A stretch of 64,000 bases of DNA from Actibacterium lipolyticum (lineage in GTDB: Bacteria > Pseudomonadota > Alphaproteobacteria > Rhodobacterales > Rhodobacteraceae), in contig NZ_FXYE01000001.1 in NCBI RefSeq assembly GCF_900184935.1, forward strand, positions 310,001-374,000. Direction: 5' to 3'. The translations under genes were made by a program, and so were the position numbers. The notes beneath the pieces are model-generated. The model saw only the letters and a program-made list of their open reading frames with translations, did not search any database and had not been told where the DNA came from. Shown piece by piece: positions 41,708-51,235 of the stretch. How positions within the stretch are numbered: the stretch's first letter is position 1; the number at the start of each line of letters is the position of its first letter.

Positions 41708-41793
41708 CGGATTCTCCGAACAGTGGTGGCGATGGCCTCTGCCTATCGAATGAAACGCACCACGCGCAACCGGTTAGAAAAGCGCAGGGTGGG

Positions 41794-42285
41794 TTATTCC
41801 AGTATTTCGTCGGGGTCTACGCCCCAAAGGGCGGTCTTGGGAACCCATCCGGTTTGCCCGCCCGCCGTGATCTTGCACCAGTCTATGTGGCACGCGCCAA
41901 GCTTGGCAACGACACCGAATTCGGCGTTGGCGGCAGTGGCGGCATCTTTGGTGGGTTTGCGGCGCAGGGGCAGCAGGTCAACCTCGACCAATACGGTGCG
42001 AACGCCGGATAGCAGAGAATAATGCATCCAGCCGCCAGCACCGTCTTTGTCACGAACGCGGCGCCAGTGACCGTATTCGGCAGTAACCTCTAGCGGTTGA
42101 TTGCGGTGCTTATAGACCCAGTCGATGCGATGGGTTTTGCCCGGACCATGCCGCGCATACCCTTCTGCGGCCTTCATCGACACATACCGCGGCAACGGCA
42201 AATTCGTCACCGGCCCGCGTTCCTGTGCCGTACTGGTGGTTCCAAGAATCGCGGAAAGAACAAAAACCGCTAAAAACGCCCGCAT
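41794..42285 (-). CDS. Secreted bacterial SH3 domain protein, 163 aa
   Basis: A signal peptide (RAFLAVFVLSAILGTTSTAQ) is followed by two bacterial SH3-like repeats: VSMKAAEGYARHGPGKTHRIDWVY with EYGHWRRVRDKDGAGGWMHYSLL, then AKLGACHIDWCKITAGGQTGWVPK. Proteins of this kind (SH3_3/SH3_4, formerly DUF1058) are secreted and sometimes bind peptidoglycan. Two Cys (GACHIDWCK) may pair. The role is unknown. It is divergent from the hydroxyacid dehydrogenase. Confidence 0.8.
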   Translation of the reverse strand: MRAFLAVFVLSAILGTTSTAQERGPVTNLPLPRYVSMKAAEGYARHGPGKTHRIDWVYKHRNQPLEVTAEYGHWRRVRDKDGAGGWMHYSLLSGVRTVLVEVDLLPLRRKPTKDAATAANAEFGVVAKLGACHIDWCKITAGGQTGWVPKTALWGVDPDEILE

Positions 42286-42410
42286 ACTCGCCTCGTCCGT
42301 TCACTGATTGACGTGAAAACTGCCACTATTGTCGCGGGGTCTTGTACCTTGCCCCGATCTCGGACAGTTTGCCATTAAGCCTGAGGGTTGAAAAGAAGGG
42401 GAGGCCTCGG

Positions 42411-43397
42411 ATGCCCGCTGAACGTCTAAGTGTTGTCGTGACGCGACGGTTACCGGAACCCGTGGAGACACGGATGAAGGAACTTTTCGATGTCGAGCTT
42501 TCCGAAGATGATAAGCCGATGTCGCGTGAGGCGCTTGTTGATGCGATGCAACGTGCAGATGTCATCGTGCCGACAGTCACAGACACAATCGACCAAATCT
42601 TGCTGTCGCGCGCTGGTGACCGGCTAAAGCTGATCGCCAACTACGGCGCTGGTGTTGACCACATCGACGTTCACACGGCGCGTCAACGCGGGATATTGGT
42701 GTCCAACACGCCCGGCGTGGTGACCGAAGATACCGCCGATATGACCATGGCCCTGCTATTGGCCGTCACGCGCCGCATTCCCGAAGGATTGGCCGTGATG
42801 CAGGCAGGCCGCTGGGACGGATGGGCGCCAACTGCGTTTCTTGGGGGGCGTATCAGTGGTCGCCGCCTTGGTATTTTGGGCATGGGGCGCATTGGTCAAG
42901 CTGTGGCACGCCGTGCCAAGGCGTTTGGCATGCAAATCCATTACCACAACCGCCGCCGTCTTCGCCCCGAGGTCGAACAAGAGCTTGAGGCGACCTATTG
43001 GGAAAGCCTTGATCAGATGGTCAGCCGAATGGACGTGGTTTCCATCAACTGCCCGCACACGCCATCAACCTTCCACCTTATGAACGCGCGCCGTTTGAAG
43101 CTGATGAAACCTGATGCGGTGATCGTAAACACCTCACGCGGGGAGGTGATCGACGAAAACGCACTGACGCGAATGCTGCGTGCGGGTGAAATCGCCGGGG
43201 CGGGCTTGGATGTGTTCGAACATCGGCACGAAATTAACCCACGCTTGCGCGAACTGAAGAACGTGGTGCTGTTGCCCCATATGGGGTCAGCCACCGTTGA
43301 AGGCCGCCTAGAGATGGGCGAGAAGGTCATCATCAACATCAAAACCTTCGCCGATGGGCACCGCCCGCCGGATCTTGTTGTTCCCGCAATGCTTTGA
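42411..43397 (+). CDS. D-2-hydroxyacid dehydrogenase (glyoxylate/hydroxypyruvate reductase-like), 328 aa
   Basis: The NAD-binding motif is LGILGMGRIGQAVARRAKAFGM. The catalytic Arg is in LKLIANYGAGVDHIDVHTARQRGI and NTSRGEVIDENAL; Glu is in DVFEHRHEINPRL and His in VVLLPHMGSATVE, giving the Arg-Glu-His triad of D-isomer-specific 2-hydroxyacid dehydrogenases. The GyaR/glyoxylate reductase subgroup is likely; substrates could be glyoxylate, hydroxypyruvate or similar. ATG at 42411 follows AAGGGGAGG. The next gene starts at or just after its stop. Confidence 0.9.
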   Translation: MPAERLSVVVTRRLPEPVETRMKELFDVELSEDDKPMSREALVDAMQRADVIVPTVTDTIDQILLSRAGDRLKLIANYGAGVDHIDVHTARQRGILVSNTPGVVTEDTADMTMALLLAVTRRIPEGLAVMQAGRWDGWAPTAFLGGRISGRRLGILGMGRIGQAVARRAKAFGMQIHYHNRRRLRPEVEQELEATYWESLDQMVSRMDVVSINCPHTPSTFHLMNARRLKLMKPDAVIVNTSRGEVIDENALTRMLRAGEIAGAGLDVFEHRHEINPRLRELKNVVLLPHMGSATVEGRLEMGEKVIINIKTFADGHRPPDLVVPAML

Positions 43398-43408
43398 GTG
43401 ATCGTATC

Positions 43409-44875
43409 ATGGTTACGCCTTCTTCCCCGCAAGCGCGCCGCGTTACTGCGGTTTTCCTCGCCGCGATAACGCTGTATTTCGCTGCTCAGATCGTGCTGCG
43501 GCTTGTTCTGGGCGGTGCTCTGGAAACAGACGAGGCTGAAATGATGGTCATGACGCCGGGCTTTCAGCTTGGCTATGGGCCGCAATTGCCGTTGTATAAC
43601 TGGCTTCAGGTCGCTTTGTCCGCGGTGTTCGGTAAGTCTTTGTTTGCGCTTGCGATTCTAAAGAACACGCTGCTGTGGCTGACTTATCTTCTGGTGTTTC
43701 TGGGGCTTCGTTTGTGGGTGCCTGCGTCGCTGGCGGCGATTGGCGCGCTTTCTCTGTTCATCCTCCCCGATGTCGCATGGGAGGCGCAGCGCGCCACGAC
43801 CCATTCCAACATGCTTTTGGCCACCTGTGCGGCCACCTTGGCGGCGTTCCTGTGGGTGCTGAAATCGGGGCGCTGGGCGGCCTATGTGGCGCTGGGCGTT
43901 GCAATTGGCCTTGGCGGGCTGGCGAAATACAATTTCTGGCTGGTTCCCGTTGGGTTGTTCGTGGCAGGCGTCACGGTTGAACAGCTGCGACCGCGGTTGA
44001 TCGCGGCGCGTACGGCGGTTGTACCCGTGATTGCGGCAGCGATTGTTGCGCTGCCTTATGCGTGGATGTTCCAGAACCCCACACTGGCGTTTTCATCCAC
44101 CAGCAAACTGGCGATGGAAGAGGTTGAAAAGTCCTTCTCGTTCGACGGGCTGATCGCGTTGATCGGGGCAATGGCGATTTTGGCGGTGCTGCCTGCACTG
44201 GTCGCCGCGGGGATTTATCTGTTCAACCGTCGCCACGTGTCGGATGCGATCAACCCTGCGAACCTGACCACGCTGCTGTGGCGCGCGTCGGCACTGTTGG
44301 CGGCTGTGCTTGTGGTGGGTGTCGCTGCGGCGGGCGTTGGCCACATCACGCCGCGCTGGTTATTGCCGTTGTTCTTCCTTGCGGTCCCTGCGCTGTTTAT
44401 CGATGTTTTCGGCAGGCTTAACGGGCATGGGCAACGCGCATTTTCCGTTGTTGTCGCGGTGATCGCAGTGGCCGTGCTTGTTGGCCTTGCCTTTGATCGC
44501 AACAAGCCAACCGCGCGCCGCGCTGTGGATTTCACTGGCCTGCCTGCGCAGCTTCAAGAAATCGCACCGATGAACACAACGCCGGTTATCGCGGAATTCT
44601 TTGTGGCCGGGAACTTGGCCCGCCAAGAACCCGATTGGCGCGTTGCGCCCTATCTTGGCTTCGCGGGGCCGGATTTCGCGGGCGAAACCGTGTTGTTCCT
44701 GTTCCGCAAAAACATCCCGCCTAACCTGCGCGCAGGGATGCGCCAAACGGGCTGGCCCGAAGGGGCCGAGGGGGAAATCCTGCAAGAAGGGCGCATTATC
44801 CTGCCTTACGACAGTGGCCCCGAAAAAATGCTAAAGCTGGACTATAAATTGGTGAAAACACCGGCCCTTCCATAG
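43409..44875 (+). CDS. Glycosyltransferase family 39-like membrane protein, 488 aa
   Basis: A multi-pass membrane protein with about ten hydrophobic helices. After the first helix comes ETDEAEMMVMTPGFQLGYGPQLPLYNWL, the acidic periplasmic loop of GT-C glycosyltransferases (PMT/ArnT family), which use polyprenyl-phosphate sugars on the periplasmic face. The Pfam PMT_2 (GT39-like) family is the closest I recognise. The acceptor is unknown: lipid A, a protein or a surface polysaccharide. ATG at 43409 (MVTPSS) is preferred; a TTG at 43394 would overlap the previous stop. It is coupled to the dehydrogenase gene. Confidence 0.78.
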   Translation: MVTPSSPQARRVTAVFLAAITLYFAAQIVLRLVLGGALETDEAEMMVMTPGFQLGYGPQLPLYNWLQVALSAVFGKSLFALAILKNTLLWLTYLLVFLGLRLWVPASLAAIGALSLFILPDVAWEAQRATTHSNMLLATCAATLAAFLWVLKSGRWAAYVALGVAIGLGGLAKYNFWLVPVGLFVAGVTVEQLRPRLIAARTAVVPVIAAAIVALPYAWMFQNPTLAFSSTSKLAMEEVEKSFSFDGLIALIGAMAILAVLPALVAAGIYLFNRRHVSDAINPANLTTLLWRASALLAAVLVVGVAAAGVGHITPRWLLPLFFLAVPALFIDVFGRLNGHGQRAFSVVVAVIAVAVLVGLAFDRNKPTARRAVDFTGLPAQLQEIAPMNTTPVIAEFFVAGNLARQEPDWRVAPYLGFAGPDFAGETVLFLFRKNIPPNLRAGMRQTGWPEGAEGEILQEGRIILPYDSGPEKMLKLDYKLVKTPALP

Positions 44876-44980
44876 CGCAGGTCGGATTTGCACCATGTTG
44901 GGTCGGATGAACCTCTCTTAACGTCGCGGAATTCGCATAATTGATGGGAAACCGGTCCTGAAAAAGAAGAGTCGCGTCCT

Positions 44981-47470
44981 ATGAAAACCCATGTCAAAGC
45001 CCTTGTCGTCGGCGGTGGTGCGGTCGGAACGTCCATCGCGTACCACCTTGCAAAAGCGGGTTGGTCCGATGTGATGCTGTTGGAACGCGACGAGCTGACC
45101 AGTGGGTCAACATGGCATGCGGCGGGGCTTTTGCCGTATTTCAACATGTCCTACGCGACGACGCATATCCACGACTATTCGATCAAGTTCTATAAAACGC
45201 TTGAGGAAGAAACCGGCCTGAACGCGGGCTTTTCCGTCGTTGGTAACCTGCGAATGGCGCAGTCCAAGGCGCGGATGGATGAATACATGCTCTATGCCTC
45301 CACGGCCGAGACATGTGGCGTACCCTATGAATGGATGACGCCAGACCAGATCAAACAGCGCTGGCCGCTGGTGCGCACCGAAGATCTGGAAGGTGCGATT
45401 TATCACCCGACGGATGGCTACATTAACCCCGCTGATGTGACCATGGCGATGGCCAAGGGCGCGCGTCAACGTGGTGTGGTAATCGAACGCAAATGGCAGG
45501 TTGATGCCTATCATTGGAACGGGTCCGAATGGATCGTGACCTGCACCAAGATGGCCGACAAGGGCGGCAACCTTGTTGCCACGGATGAGCAGATCGAAAT
45601 CACGGCCGAACACGTCGTTACCGCCACCGGCAACCACGCGCAGCGCACGGCAAACCTGCTGGGGATCAAGATTCCGGCCATTCCGGTGGAACATCAGTTC
45701 ATCGTGACCGAACCCGACCCCGTGCTGGTGGAATACCGCAAGACCCACGGCGAACACCCCGTTTTGCGCGATGCCGATGCCAAATGGTACGTGCGCGAAG
45801 AGCGTGGCGGCTGGATCCTTGGCCCTTATGAACGCAACGCGCCCGCGCGGTTCGAATATGGCTGCCCCGATAGCTTCCGCGCCGATCTGTTCCCGCTGGA
45901 TCTGGAACGGATCGAAGAAGAATACATGTCGATGATCCACCGTATTCCGTCGTCGGAAACGGTTGGTTTGAAGGACGATTTCAACGGCCCGATCTGTTAC
46001 ACGCCCGACGGCAACCCGCTGCTTGGCCCCGCGCCGGGCCTGCGTAACATGTGGCTGGCCGAAGGGTTCAGCTTTGGCATCACTGCGGCCGGCGGTGCCG
46101 GTGAATACCTTGCCCAACTGATGGTCGAGGGCGAGGCAGAGATCGACATGGCCAGCCTTGACCCCAAGCGGTACGGCAGCTGGATGACCACCGAATACGC
46201 CGCCCGCAAGAACGAAGAGGCCTACGAACACGTTTACATCCTGCACCACCCAGATGAAGAGCGGCCCGATTGCCGCCCGCTGCGGACCTCGCCTGCGTAT
46301 GACCGCCAAAAGGCGGCTGGCGCGCAGTTTGGTCAGGTGAACGGCTGGGAACGCCCGAACTATTTCGCGCCCGAAGGGTTCAACGACCATGACGCGCGCA
46401 GCTTCCGCCGTGGCGGTTGGTGGCAATATGCGGCGGACGAAGCAAAGGCCATCCGCGAAGGCGCAGGCCTGATCGACGCGACCGCGTTCACCAAGCATCT
46501 GGTGCGCGGCCCCGGCGCGACGGCGTTCCTTGACTGGTTCACCACCAACAGCTTGCCCAAGGTCGGGCGCATCAACCTGACCTATGCCCTGACCGGGGCG
46601 GGCACCACGCGCACGGAATACACGATCGTGCGTTTGGCCGAAGATGAATATTACCTCGTCTCTGCCGGGGCGTGGCAAGCGTATGACAGCGATTTCCTGC
46701 AAAAGGCTGCCGAAGATAAACGCGGCGAATTCGGCTGGATCGACATTCATGATGTAACCACGCAGTGGGGCGTTTTCGCCATCGCGGGACCGAAGTCTCG
46801 CGAAATTCTGAAGGAAATCGTGAAGGACGCGGAACCGGATACAGTGCTGACAAATAAGCGCTTTCCGTGGCTTTCGATGCGCAACATCGAACTGGGCATG
46901 TGCCCCGTCCGTGCCATCCGCGTAGCCTATACCGGCGAACTTGGTTGGGAGCTTCACCACCCGATTGAGATGCAGAATTACCTTTACGACCAACTGATGG
47001 CGGCGGGCGAAAAGCATGGGCTGAAACTGGTTGGCGCGCGGGCGCAGAACTGGCTGCGGCAGGAAAAATCCTATCGTGCGTTCGGCACTGAACTGGGCCG
47101 CGATGCCACCCCGCTGGAGGCTGGTCTGGATCGCTTCGTCGACCTTGAAAAGGACTTCCATGGCAAAGCCGCGATGGAGGCGGTGGGCATCCGCTCCAAA
47201 TGCGTGACGCTGCTGATCGACGGGCCGGATGACGCGGACCCATGGGGGCGCGAGGTGCTGTATCACGGTGAGACGCGCGTTGGCCGCCTGACGTCGGGCG
47301 GGTATTCTGTGGCCTTCGGCAAGTCCATCGGCATGGGTTATGTGAAGCCCGACCTGACGGCGGTTGGTACCAAGCTGAAGGTTAAGATGTTTGATCAGCT
47401 TTGGGATGCAGAGGTTGTTGAAGACAGCCCCTATGATCCAACCAACACCACGATCCGCGTTAACGGTTAA
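44981..47470 (+). CDS. FAD-dependent dimethylglycine/sarcosine dehydrogenase-like enzyme with GcvT domains, 829 aa
   Basis: An N-terminal DAO-type FAD domain (ALVVGGGAVGTSIAYHLAKAGW, then LTSGSTWHAAGLLPYF, where the His is the covalent-FAD position of DMGDH) is followed by an FAO_M linker and C-terminal GcvT_N and GcvT_C aminomethyltransferase domains (FAIAGPKSREIL, YTGELGWELHHP, LEAGLDRFVDLEKDFHGKAA). It would oxidatively demethylate an N-methylated amine and pass the one-carbon unit to tetrahydrofolate. Candidates are dimethylglycine, sarcosine or related osmolyte breakdown products; the substrate is not proven. The length is typical. The 105-bp region upstream probably carries its promoter. 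Confidence 0.9.
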   Translation: MKTHVKALVVGGGAVGTSIAYHLAKAGWSDVMLLERDELTSGSTWHAAGLLPYFNMSYATTHIHDYSIKFYKTLEEETGLNAGFSVVGNLRMAQSKARMDEYMLYASTAETCGVPYEWMTPDQIKQRWPLVRTEDLEGAIYHPTDGYINPADVTMAMAKGARQRGVVIERKWQVDAYHWNGSEWIVTCTKMADKGGNLVATDEQIEITAEHVVTATGNHAQRTANLLGIKIPAIPVEHQFIVTEPDPVLVEYRKTHGEHPVLRDADAKWYVREERGGWILGPYERNAPARFEYGCPDSFRADLFPLDLERIEEEYMSMIHRIPSSETVGLKDDFNGPICYTPDGNPLLGPAPGLRNMWLAEGFSFGITAAGGAGEYLAQLMVEGEAEIDMASLDPKRYGSWMTTEYAARKNEEAYEHVYILHHPDEERPDCRPLRTSPAYDRQKAAGAQFGQVNGWERPNYFAPEGFNDHDARSFRRGGWWQYAADEAKAIREGAGLIDATAFTKHLVRGPGATAFLDWFTTNSLPKVGRINLTYALTGAGTTRTEYTIVRLAEDEYYLVSAGAWQAYDSDFLQKAAEDKRGEFGWIDIHDVTTQWGVFAIAGPKSREILKEIVKDAEPDTVLTNKRFPWLSMRNIELGMCPVRAIRVAYTGELGWELHHPIEMQNYLYDQLMAAGEKHGLKLVGARAQNWLRQEKSYRAFGTELGRDATPLEAGLDRFVDLEKDFHGKAAMEAVGIRSKCVTLLIDGPDDADPWGREVLYHGETRVGRLTSGGYSVAFGKSIGMGYVKPDLTAVGTKLKVKMFDQLWDAEVVEDSPYDPTNTTIRVNG

Positions 47471-47545
47471 GTCGCGCGTTAGGAAAACGGGCCGGTGACT
47501 GCTATGATGCCTGTATTGTTTTACAGGTATTATGGGGGGTCGCTC

Positions 47546-48301
47546 GTGTTTGAAACACTTGACCAGCGCGCCTTGGGCGTTGCGATTTTCGTCTTCTTTC
47601 TGGCGCTTATCATGGCGTGGGCTTTGAAGAAGTTCCAAGTCACTGACAGCGTAGGTTTTATTGCGCTGATCGTGCTGCCGCTGGCCGCTTATGGCGTGGC
47701 CTCGGGCTATGTCGCTAAAATCTCTGTCCCCGGCGGCTGGGCGGCAGAGTTCCGCGAGATCGCAACCGCAGAAATCAAACCCGCCAAATTGGTGGAAGAG
47801 GTCGAAGACCTTAGCATCATCGAAAAGGGCGGCATCTCTGCGATACAAGAATACCGTGAGAATCTGGAGGTCGGGAAGCCAATCGCTATTTCCCTGCGCA
47901 TGGGGCGGCAGGGGTATTATTCCGAACGCGCCATTGCCGAATACATCCGATCATTCCTGACATTTGATCCGGACCTGACGGTCATCTTCGTCGAAGAAGG
48001 GTCGCGGCGTTTCGTTGCATCGTCCAACGGCAACAGCGTGTTGGCGGCGTTGGAAATTCAAGACTACGATCAGCGTTTCCTGCGCGCGATTGAAGGCGAA
48101 GACCTACTGGAGTTACGTCGCCTTGTGGTGCTGACAAGCAGTTCAGTCCATGAGGATACCACCAACGCCGAGGCGCTTCAGATGATGGTGAATGACGGCG
48201 TGGATGCGATCATCAAAACCGATGGCGCGGGCCTGCCCGTGGGGCTGGTACGGCGAGACGAGATTATCTCGCGATTGATGGTTAAACTGGCCGAGGGGTA
48301 G
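47546..48301 (+). CDS. Membrane protein with CBS-like C-terminal segment, 251 aa, unknown
   Basis: No family is recognised. Two hydrophobic helices (GVAIFVFFLALIMAWAL and VGFIALIVLPLAAYGVASGY) anchor the N-terminus. The rest is soluble, and its end (ALQMMVNDGVDAIIKTDGAGLPVGLVRRDEIISRL) resembles a CBS-type ligand-binding segment. GTG at 47546 is chosen because GGGGGGT lies 7 bases upstream; GTG at 47495 and ATG at 47504 are also in frame but lack a Shine-Dalgarno sequence. It lies 75 bases after the dimethylglycine dehydrogenase-like gene on the same strand and is convergent with the DUF938 gene, overlapping by 20 bases. Confidence 0.65.
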   Translation: MFETLDQRALGVAIFVFFLALIMAWALKKFQVTDSVGFIALIVLPLAAYGVASGYVAKISVPGGWAAEFREIATAEIKPAKLVEEVEDLSIIEKGGISAIQEYRENLEVGKPIAISLRMGRQGYYSERAIAEYIRSFLTFDPDLTVIFVEEGSRRFVASSNGNSVLAALEIQDYDQRFLRAIEGEDLLELRRLVVLTSSSVHEDTTNAEALQMMVNDGVDAIIKTDGAGLPVGLVRRDEIISRLMVKLAEG

Positions 48302-48947
48302 GGGCCTTTCGCGCCAAGAACGTCAGGTTGCTTGCGGGCATTTCGACCGTTTCCACCTGATCGAAACCGGCGGCGTTCAGGGCCGATGTGACGGCGGTGA
48401 CATCCTTATACCCAATCTCGGCCTCCTGACTTTGCAGGCTGGCGTGAAAGGCGGCGTCCCCGTCAGAGGCAAAGCCCGTTTCGCGCCGGAACGGGCCGTA
48501 AAGGAACCACAGCCCCCCGGGGGCAACGGCCCGGCCTGCCTGTTCGATAATCGCCCGCATTTCCGGATCACTGATCAGGTGCAACAGGTTCACGGTGATC
48601 AACAGATCGACCGGCCCGTGTTCACCCGCCCACGGCTGCGCGGCGTTCATCAGGATGGGCGGCAATAGGTTTGGGGTGCCTTCGGACCATGTGCGGATGC
48701 TGACAAGGTTTTGTTCGGCCAGATCGGTTGGTTGCCATGTCAGGCGCGGCAAAGCTTCGGCGAAGGCGCGGATGTGCTGGCCGGTGCCCGAGGCGATTTC
48801 CAGCGCTTTGCCTGTTTCGGGCGCGTGTTGCAGCAGCAGTTCCAGAATGGGCGCGGCATTGCGGCCTGCCGATGGGGCAAAGCGGCGGCCATCGTCGGCG
48901 GCCTCATTCACCGCTGTGGTGTCGGGCAGATGCAGCTTGCGTGTCAT
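48282..48947 (-). CDS. DUF938 family putative SAM-dependent methyltransferase, 221 aa
   Basis: The DUF938 signature is clear: RRFAPSAGRNAAPILELLLQH, then the SAM-binding motif ALEIASGTGQHIRAFAEAL, WQPTDLAEQNLVSI and LLITVNLLHLISDPEM. The fold is that of class I methyltransferases; the substrate is unknown. It follows the FAD oxidase gene with a 4-base overlap, forming a two-gene unit. The 3' end overlaps the convergent CBS-like gene. Confidence 0.85.
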   Translation of the reverse strand: MTRKLHLPDTTAVNEAADDGRRFAPSAGRNAAPILELLLQHAPETGKALEIASGTGQHIRAFAEALPRLTWQPTDLAEQNLVSIRTWSEGTPNLLPPILMNAAQPWAGEHGPVDLLITVNLLHLISDPEMRAIIEQAGRAVAPGGLWFLYGPFRRETGFASDGDAAFHASLQSQEAEIGYKDVTAVTSALNAAGFDQVETVEMPASNLTFLARKAPTPRPV

Positions 48948-50023
48948 CGGGCGAACCTTTGCGGGGAAAGCTGGGTGGCCAGTTCGGTACCAACCTCTGG
49001 CGCGCGGCCTGCGATCAGGTCGGCAGCCAGTTGGCTGGCGGCGGGCGAGGTTTGAAAGCCGTTCCCGCCTTGCCCCGCATGCCAGAAAAACGCGGGATCG
49101 TGCGGGTCGTGGCCGATGACCATCACGCGGTCGGGCGACATGGTGCGCAGCCCTGCCCAGGATGTTTCAAGCCGGGTTACAGGCTCTGTCACCATCTCTT
49201 CATACCGGGCCAGCCCTTCGGCCAGCACCATATCATCGGCCCATGCGTCGTGGGGCTCTTGCAGGTCTTCCTCGGCCGGGGAGACCAGAAGCTTGCCTGC
49301 GTCGGGCTTGGCGTACCACGTTTCCCCGGCGCCAAGCACCATTGGCCAGCCGCCAACATCATGCCCGCCCGGCGCGGGCAGCCGCGCCATTGAGCGGCGC
49401 ATGGGTGTGAAGCCCAAAGGCGTAATACCGGCCATCTGCGCGATCTGATCGACCCACGCACCGGCGGCGTTCACCAGTATCCGCGCCTCATGCGCCTGAT
49501 CCTTGGTGTGAACGCGCCAACCCTGCGCGGTGCGTTCGATCCGTTCGGCGCGTTGGGTGGTCAGGATATTGCCGCCGTTGCGGCGCACCTGTTTCGCGAA
49601 GTTCTGCATCAGCAGGTCGGTATCCATATCCCACGCATCGGCGTGAAAGGCCGCGCGAGACAGGGTTTTGGGGTTCAGTATGGGGATCATATCGCGCGCT
49701 TCGCTGGGCGCGATTTCGTCCATCTTCATCACGCGAATGTCGTGCTCAAAAGCCGCGTCATCCTGCGTGCGTGCCACGATCATCAATCCCCGATCCGACA
49801 GGATGCCGCCATTGGCGGTGGCGTGATAGTCGCGACTGGCCCGGTTAAGCGCCGTGGCGGTGGGGTGGCCATAGGTTTCATCGAAGAGGGCCGCCGACCG
49901 CCCCGAAGCGTGATAGCCAAGCGCCTCCTCTGCCTCCAAAATGGTAACAGTGCCAAGCGCGGACAAGCGCGCGCCAACCGAAAGCCCGGCGATGCCGCCG
50001 CCTATGATCAGGAAATCATTCAT
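48944..50023 (-). CDS. FAD-dependent DAO-type amine/amino-acid oxidoreductase, 359 aa
   Basis: The Rossmann motif [20 protein letters not shown] starts at residue 4. ALGYHASGRSAALFDETYG, VNAAGAWVDQIAQMAG and the C-terminal FFWHAGQGGNGFQTSPAAS are typical of the D-amino-acid oxidase/glycine oxidase family. The family covers sarcosine, glycine, D-amino-acid and opine oxidases, and the substrate is unknown here. The start is placed at the ATG at 50023 because the GxGxxG motif follows directly; another in-frame ATG lies 5 codons earlier and neither has a clear Shine-Dalgarno sequence. Confidence 0.83.
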   Translation of the reverse strand: MNDFLIIGGGIAGLSVGARLSALGTVTILEAEEALGYHASGRSAALFDETYGHPTATALNRASRDYHATANGGILSDRGLMIVARTQDDAAFEHDIRVMKMDEIAPSEARDMIPILNPKTLSRAAFHADAWDMDTDLLMQNFAKQVRRNGGNILTTQRAERIERTAQGWRVHTKDQAHEARILVNAAGAWVDQIAQMAGITPLGFTPMRRSMARLPAPGGHDVGGWPMVLGAGETWYAKPDAGKLLVSPAEEDLQEPHDAWADDMVLAEGLARYEEMVTEPVTRLETSWAGLRTMSPDRVMVIGHDPHDPAFFWHAGQGGNGFQTSPAASQLAADLIAGRAPEVGTELATQLSPQRFAR

Positions 50024-50063
50024 CCGCTGATGGGGCATTTCGTGCTGTCAGGTGTCAAGCCAC

Positions 50064-50097
50064 GAAAAAGGCCCGCGCGGGTGTCCGTGCGGGCCTT
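50064..50097 (-). terminator. Strong rho-independent terminator of the xanthine/purine operon
   Basis: A 9-bp stem (50068-50076 with 50089-50097) is followed on the minus strand by TTTTTCG. It begins 22 bases after the binding-protein stop, closing the 9-kb xdh-BMP transporter operon. Confidence 0.85.
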
Positions 50098-50118
50098 CGT
50101 TGTCTATTCGAACAGAAA

Positions 50119-51192
50119 TCAGTTCGGGATTTCGGCGGTGATACCTTCGACGTAGAAGTTCATGCCAGCCAGCGTGCCGTCATCGGCCACTTCGCCTTCG
50201 GCCAGCCAGTCCGAACCGTCAGCCTTTTTCAGCGGACCAGTGAACGGGTGGTATTCGCCAGCACCGATCGCGTCTTTGATGGCCAGTGCTTCGGCTTTTA
50301 CGTCGGCCGGAACTGCGTCGGTGATTTCACCGATACCAACCATGCCGGTGCTGATGCCGTCCCATGTATCAACGCTTTCCCATGTGCCATCGATAACGGC
50401 CTTGGTGCGGGCGATGTAATAGGGGGACCAGTTGTCGATGATCGATGTAACGCGTGGGCTGGGTGCGTATTCAGCCATGTCAGACGCTTGGCCAAAGCCG
50501 ATCACGCCTTCAACTTTTTCAGCCGCTGCCAGTGGTGCGGTGGAATCGGTGTGCTGCATGATCACGTCAGCGCCTTGTTCGATCAGCGCGTTTGCGGCGT
50601 CAGCCTCTTTCGCCGGGTCGAACCATGTGTAGGCCCAGATGATCTTGAACTCGACATCCGGGTTCACCTTTTTAGCGTGGATGTAGGCAGAGTTGATGCC
50701 GCGGATAACCTCTGGGATCGGGAAGGACGCGATGTAGCCGACGATGTTCGACTTGGTCATCTTGCCCGCAATGTGGCCCTGAACCGCGCGGCCTTCGTAA
50801 AAGCGAGCGGAGTAGGTAGAGACGTTATCGGCGCGCTTGTAACCTGTCGCGTGCTCAAACTTCACATCTGGGAATTTCGCGGCAACGTTGATCGTTGGGT
50901 CCATGTAGCCGAACGAGGTGGTGAAGATCAGGTCGGCACCCGAAAGGGCCATCTGCGTCAGAACGCGTTCAGCATCGGCGCCTTCTGGCACGCTTTCCTG
51001 ATAGACGGTTTCAACCGCATCGCCAAATTCTGCTTCCACGGCCAGGCGGCCTTGGTTGTGTTCATAGGTCCAGCCGCCATCGCCGATGGGGCCAACAAAT
51101 ACGAAGCCAACCTTTGTTTTGTCTTGCGCGAATGCAGCGCCGCCAAAGCCAATTGCCAGAGCTGTAGCAGCAAGCAGTGTTCTGCGTTTCAT
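50119..51192 (-). CDS. BMP family ABC substrate-binding protein (purine type), 357 aa
   Basis: A signal peptide (RTLLAATALAIGFGGAAFA) precedes a Bmp fold with KVGFVFVGPIGDGGWTYEHNQGRLAVE at the N-terminus, DLIFTTSFGYMDPTINVA and EQGADVIMQHTDSTAPL. It is the last gene of the xdh operon, 43 bases after the second permease. ATG at 51192 follows GGAG at 8 bases. The context with xanthine dehydrogenase suggests it binds a purine base or nucleoside such as xanthine, hypoxanthine or guanosine. Confidence 0.87.
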   Translation of the reverse strand: MKRRTLLAATALAIGFGGAAFAQDKTKVGFVFVGPIGDGGWTYEHNQGRLAVEAEFGDAVETVYQESVPEGADAERVLTQMALSGADLIFTTSFGYMDPTINVAAKFPDVKFEHATGYKRADNVSTYSARFYEGRAVQGHIAGKMTKSNIVGYIASFPIPEVIRGINSAYIHAKKVNPDVEFKIIWAYTWFDPAKEADAANALIEQGADVIMQHTDSTAPLAAAEKVEGVIGFGQASDMAEYAPSPRVTSIIDNWSPYYIARTKAVIDGTWESVDTWDGISTGMVGIGEITDAVPADVKAEALAIKDAIGAGEYHPFTGPLKKADGSDWLAEGEVADDGTLAGMNFYVEGITAEIPN

Positions 51193-51235
51193 GTGGGATA
51201 CTCCCCTGTTGGTGTGGGCGCGTGGCCCGTGGTTG

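Noticed and set aside
45107-47848. 913-aa open frame opposite the dimethylglycine dehydrogenase-like gene
   Set aside because: It is a complement-frame artefact of a GC-rich gene; it shows no protein family, and the sense strand encodes a clear enzyme.
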